Shown here: piece after piece, positions 63,486 to 64,000 of the stretch
Numbering within the stretch: the stretch's first letter is position 1
Layout of the letters: each line of letters opens with the position of its first letter
Assembly (NCBI GenBank): GCA_965279735.1
Contig: OZ257260.1
Coordinates: 1,488,001 to 1,552,000, forward strand
Direction of reading: 5' to 3'
Length of the DNA: 64,000 nt
Source: CAIUGU01 sp965279735
Lineage (GTDB): Bacteria > Pseudomonadota > Gammaproteobacteria > Steroidobacterales > Steroidobacteraceae
Notes under the pieces: generated by a model
What the model saw: only the letters and a program-made list of their open reading frames with translations
Databases searched by the model: none
What the model was told of the DNA's origin: nothing
Program-made: the position numbers and the translations under genes

Positions 63486-63568
63486 AAGAGATTTTTGAAA
63501 CCGTGTGAGGCAGGATGCCGAACCCGGAGGCTACAGGGATGTACTTGCGCCGTTTTCAAAAATCTCTT
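63486..63568. repeat. Intergenic palindromic repeat, copy B
   Basis: 83-bp palindrome with arms 63486-63503 and 63551-63568 (AAGAGATTTTTGAAACCG; 17 of 18 match). Its core GAAACCGTGTGAG, GGCTACAGGGATGTACTTGC is the short form of the repeat found, enlarged, at 46626-46814. It lies between the DHA2 pump and the dehydrogenase gene. Confidence 0.72.
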
Positions 63569-63618
63569 GTGGCACGAAGCCACGCCGTCCGAATTCTCCC
63601 ATTCCTGAGCCAAAACCA

Positions 63619-64000
63619 TGTCGCATGCTGCCAATTCGACGCTGAGTTACCTCTCCCCGACGCCGATCAGCCCTTGGGGAACGTACTTGGCACAGGTCGA
63701 CCGGGTCATTCCTTATCTGGGTCCGCTTTCCCGCTGGGTCGGGACCCTTACCCGGCCGAAACGGGCGCTCATTGTCGACGTACCGATTGAACTCGACAAC
63801 GGGACGATCGCCCACTACGAGGGCTATCGGGTCCAACACAGCCTGTCGCGGGGTCCGGGCAAGGGTGGCATCCGCTATCACCCGGATGTGACGCTGGAAG
63901 AAGTCATGGCGCTGGCCGCCTGGATGACCGTCAAGAACGCTGCGGTCAACCTGCCTTTTGGCGGCGCGAAGGGTGGCATCCGGGTCGACCCGAAAGGCCT
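63619..64000 (+). CDS. Glu/Leu/Phe/Val dehydrogenase, partial (runs off the right edge)
   Basis: First 127 codons of an NAD(P)-dependent amino-acid dehydrogenase, most likely glutamate dehydrogenase. Conserved: LIVDVPIELDNGTIAHYEGYRVQHSLSRGPGKGGIRYHPDVT and WMTVKNAAVNLPFGGAKGGIRVDPKG, including the substrate-binding Lys of GPGKGGIR. The start is the ATG at 63619, where homology begins. The C-terminal Rossmann domain lies outside the window. Confidence 0.9.

Overview
The window is GC-rich bacterial chromosome with densely packed genes and many 4-base stop/start overlaps. Several gene orders point to a gammaproteobacterium, possibly near the Xanthomonadales/Nevskiales: hda next to a CDP-alcohol phosphatidyltransferase, DUF2066, purM, purN and DUF3108; dcd-mrp; and an Rnf-type cluster ending in nth. 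It also carries carotenoid and bacteriochlorophyll genes, so the organism is probably an anoxygenic phototroph of the aerobic or facultative type. I cannot name the species.

Positions 1-12400 hold one side of a photosynthesis gene cluster: crtF-crtE (-), crtD-crtC (+), a small membrane-protein gene with crtB-crtI (-), a DUF3422 gene (+), and bchO-bchD-bchI (-). Together crtE, crtB, crtI, crtC, crtD and crtF cover the route from farnesyl/geranylgeranyl diphosphate to spheroidene/spirilloxanthin-type carotenoids. BchI and BchD are two of the three Mg-chelatase subunits. A TGT-N12-ACA box of the PpsR/CrtJ type lies between crtE and crtD. By family convention bchCXYZ and puf genes would be expected off the left edge, beyond crtF.

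Positions 12500-22500 hold DUF2277, two alpha/beta hydrolases, an Atg22-like MFS protein, prfC, pssA-udg-rimI, proS and a lytic transglycosylase. Positions 22500-31100 hold acylphosphatase, a DUF4398 lipoprotein with a 302-bp MITE-like element at its 5' side, wrbA, DUF2069, hda, a CDP-alcohol phosphatidyltransferase, DUF2066, purMN, DUF3108, dcd and mrp.

Positions 31400-36200 hold a HEAT-repeat Ser/Thr kinase gene, interrupted by a one-base frameshift, directly upstream of two PilT-family retraction ATPase genes. metG follows, then a complete rnfABCDGE-nth cluster. Its RnfA and RnfE lack three of the four cysteines known to bind the intramembrane [2Fe-2S] cluster, which I consider the most unusual protein-level observation here.

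Positions 43800-54500 hold DUF1841, an OmpA-type protein, an enol-lactonase-like hydrolase, class I fumarase, YciI, and a MarR-NodT-EmrA-EmrB efflux operon followed by HupE/UreJ. A patch of visibly lower GC (54.5-56.9 kb) carries a GT14 glycosyltransferase and an acyltransferase. The right end has glycogen phosphorylase, an MFS protein, YnfA, an enlarged DHA2 efflux pump with tandem operator-like repeats, and the start of a glutamate dehydrogenase gene. A palindromic intergenic repeat family is present twice, at 46.6 and 63.5 kb.

I saw no tRNA, rRNA, CRISPR array, riboswitch or intact transposase gene.
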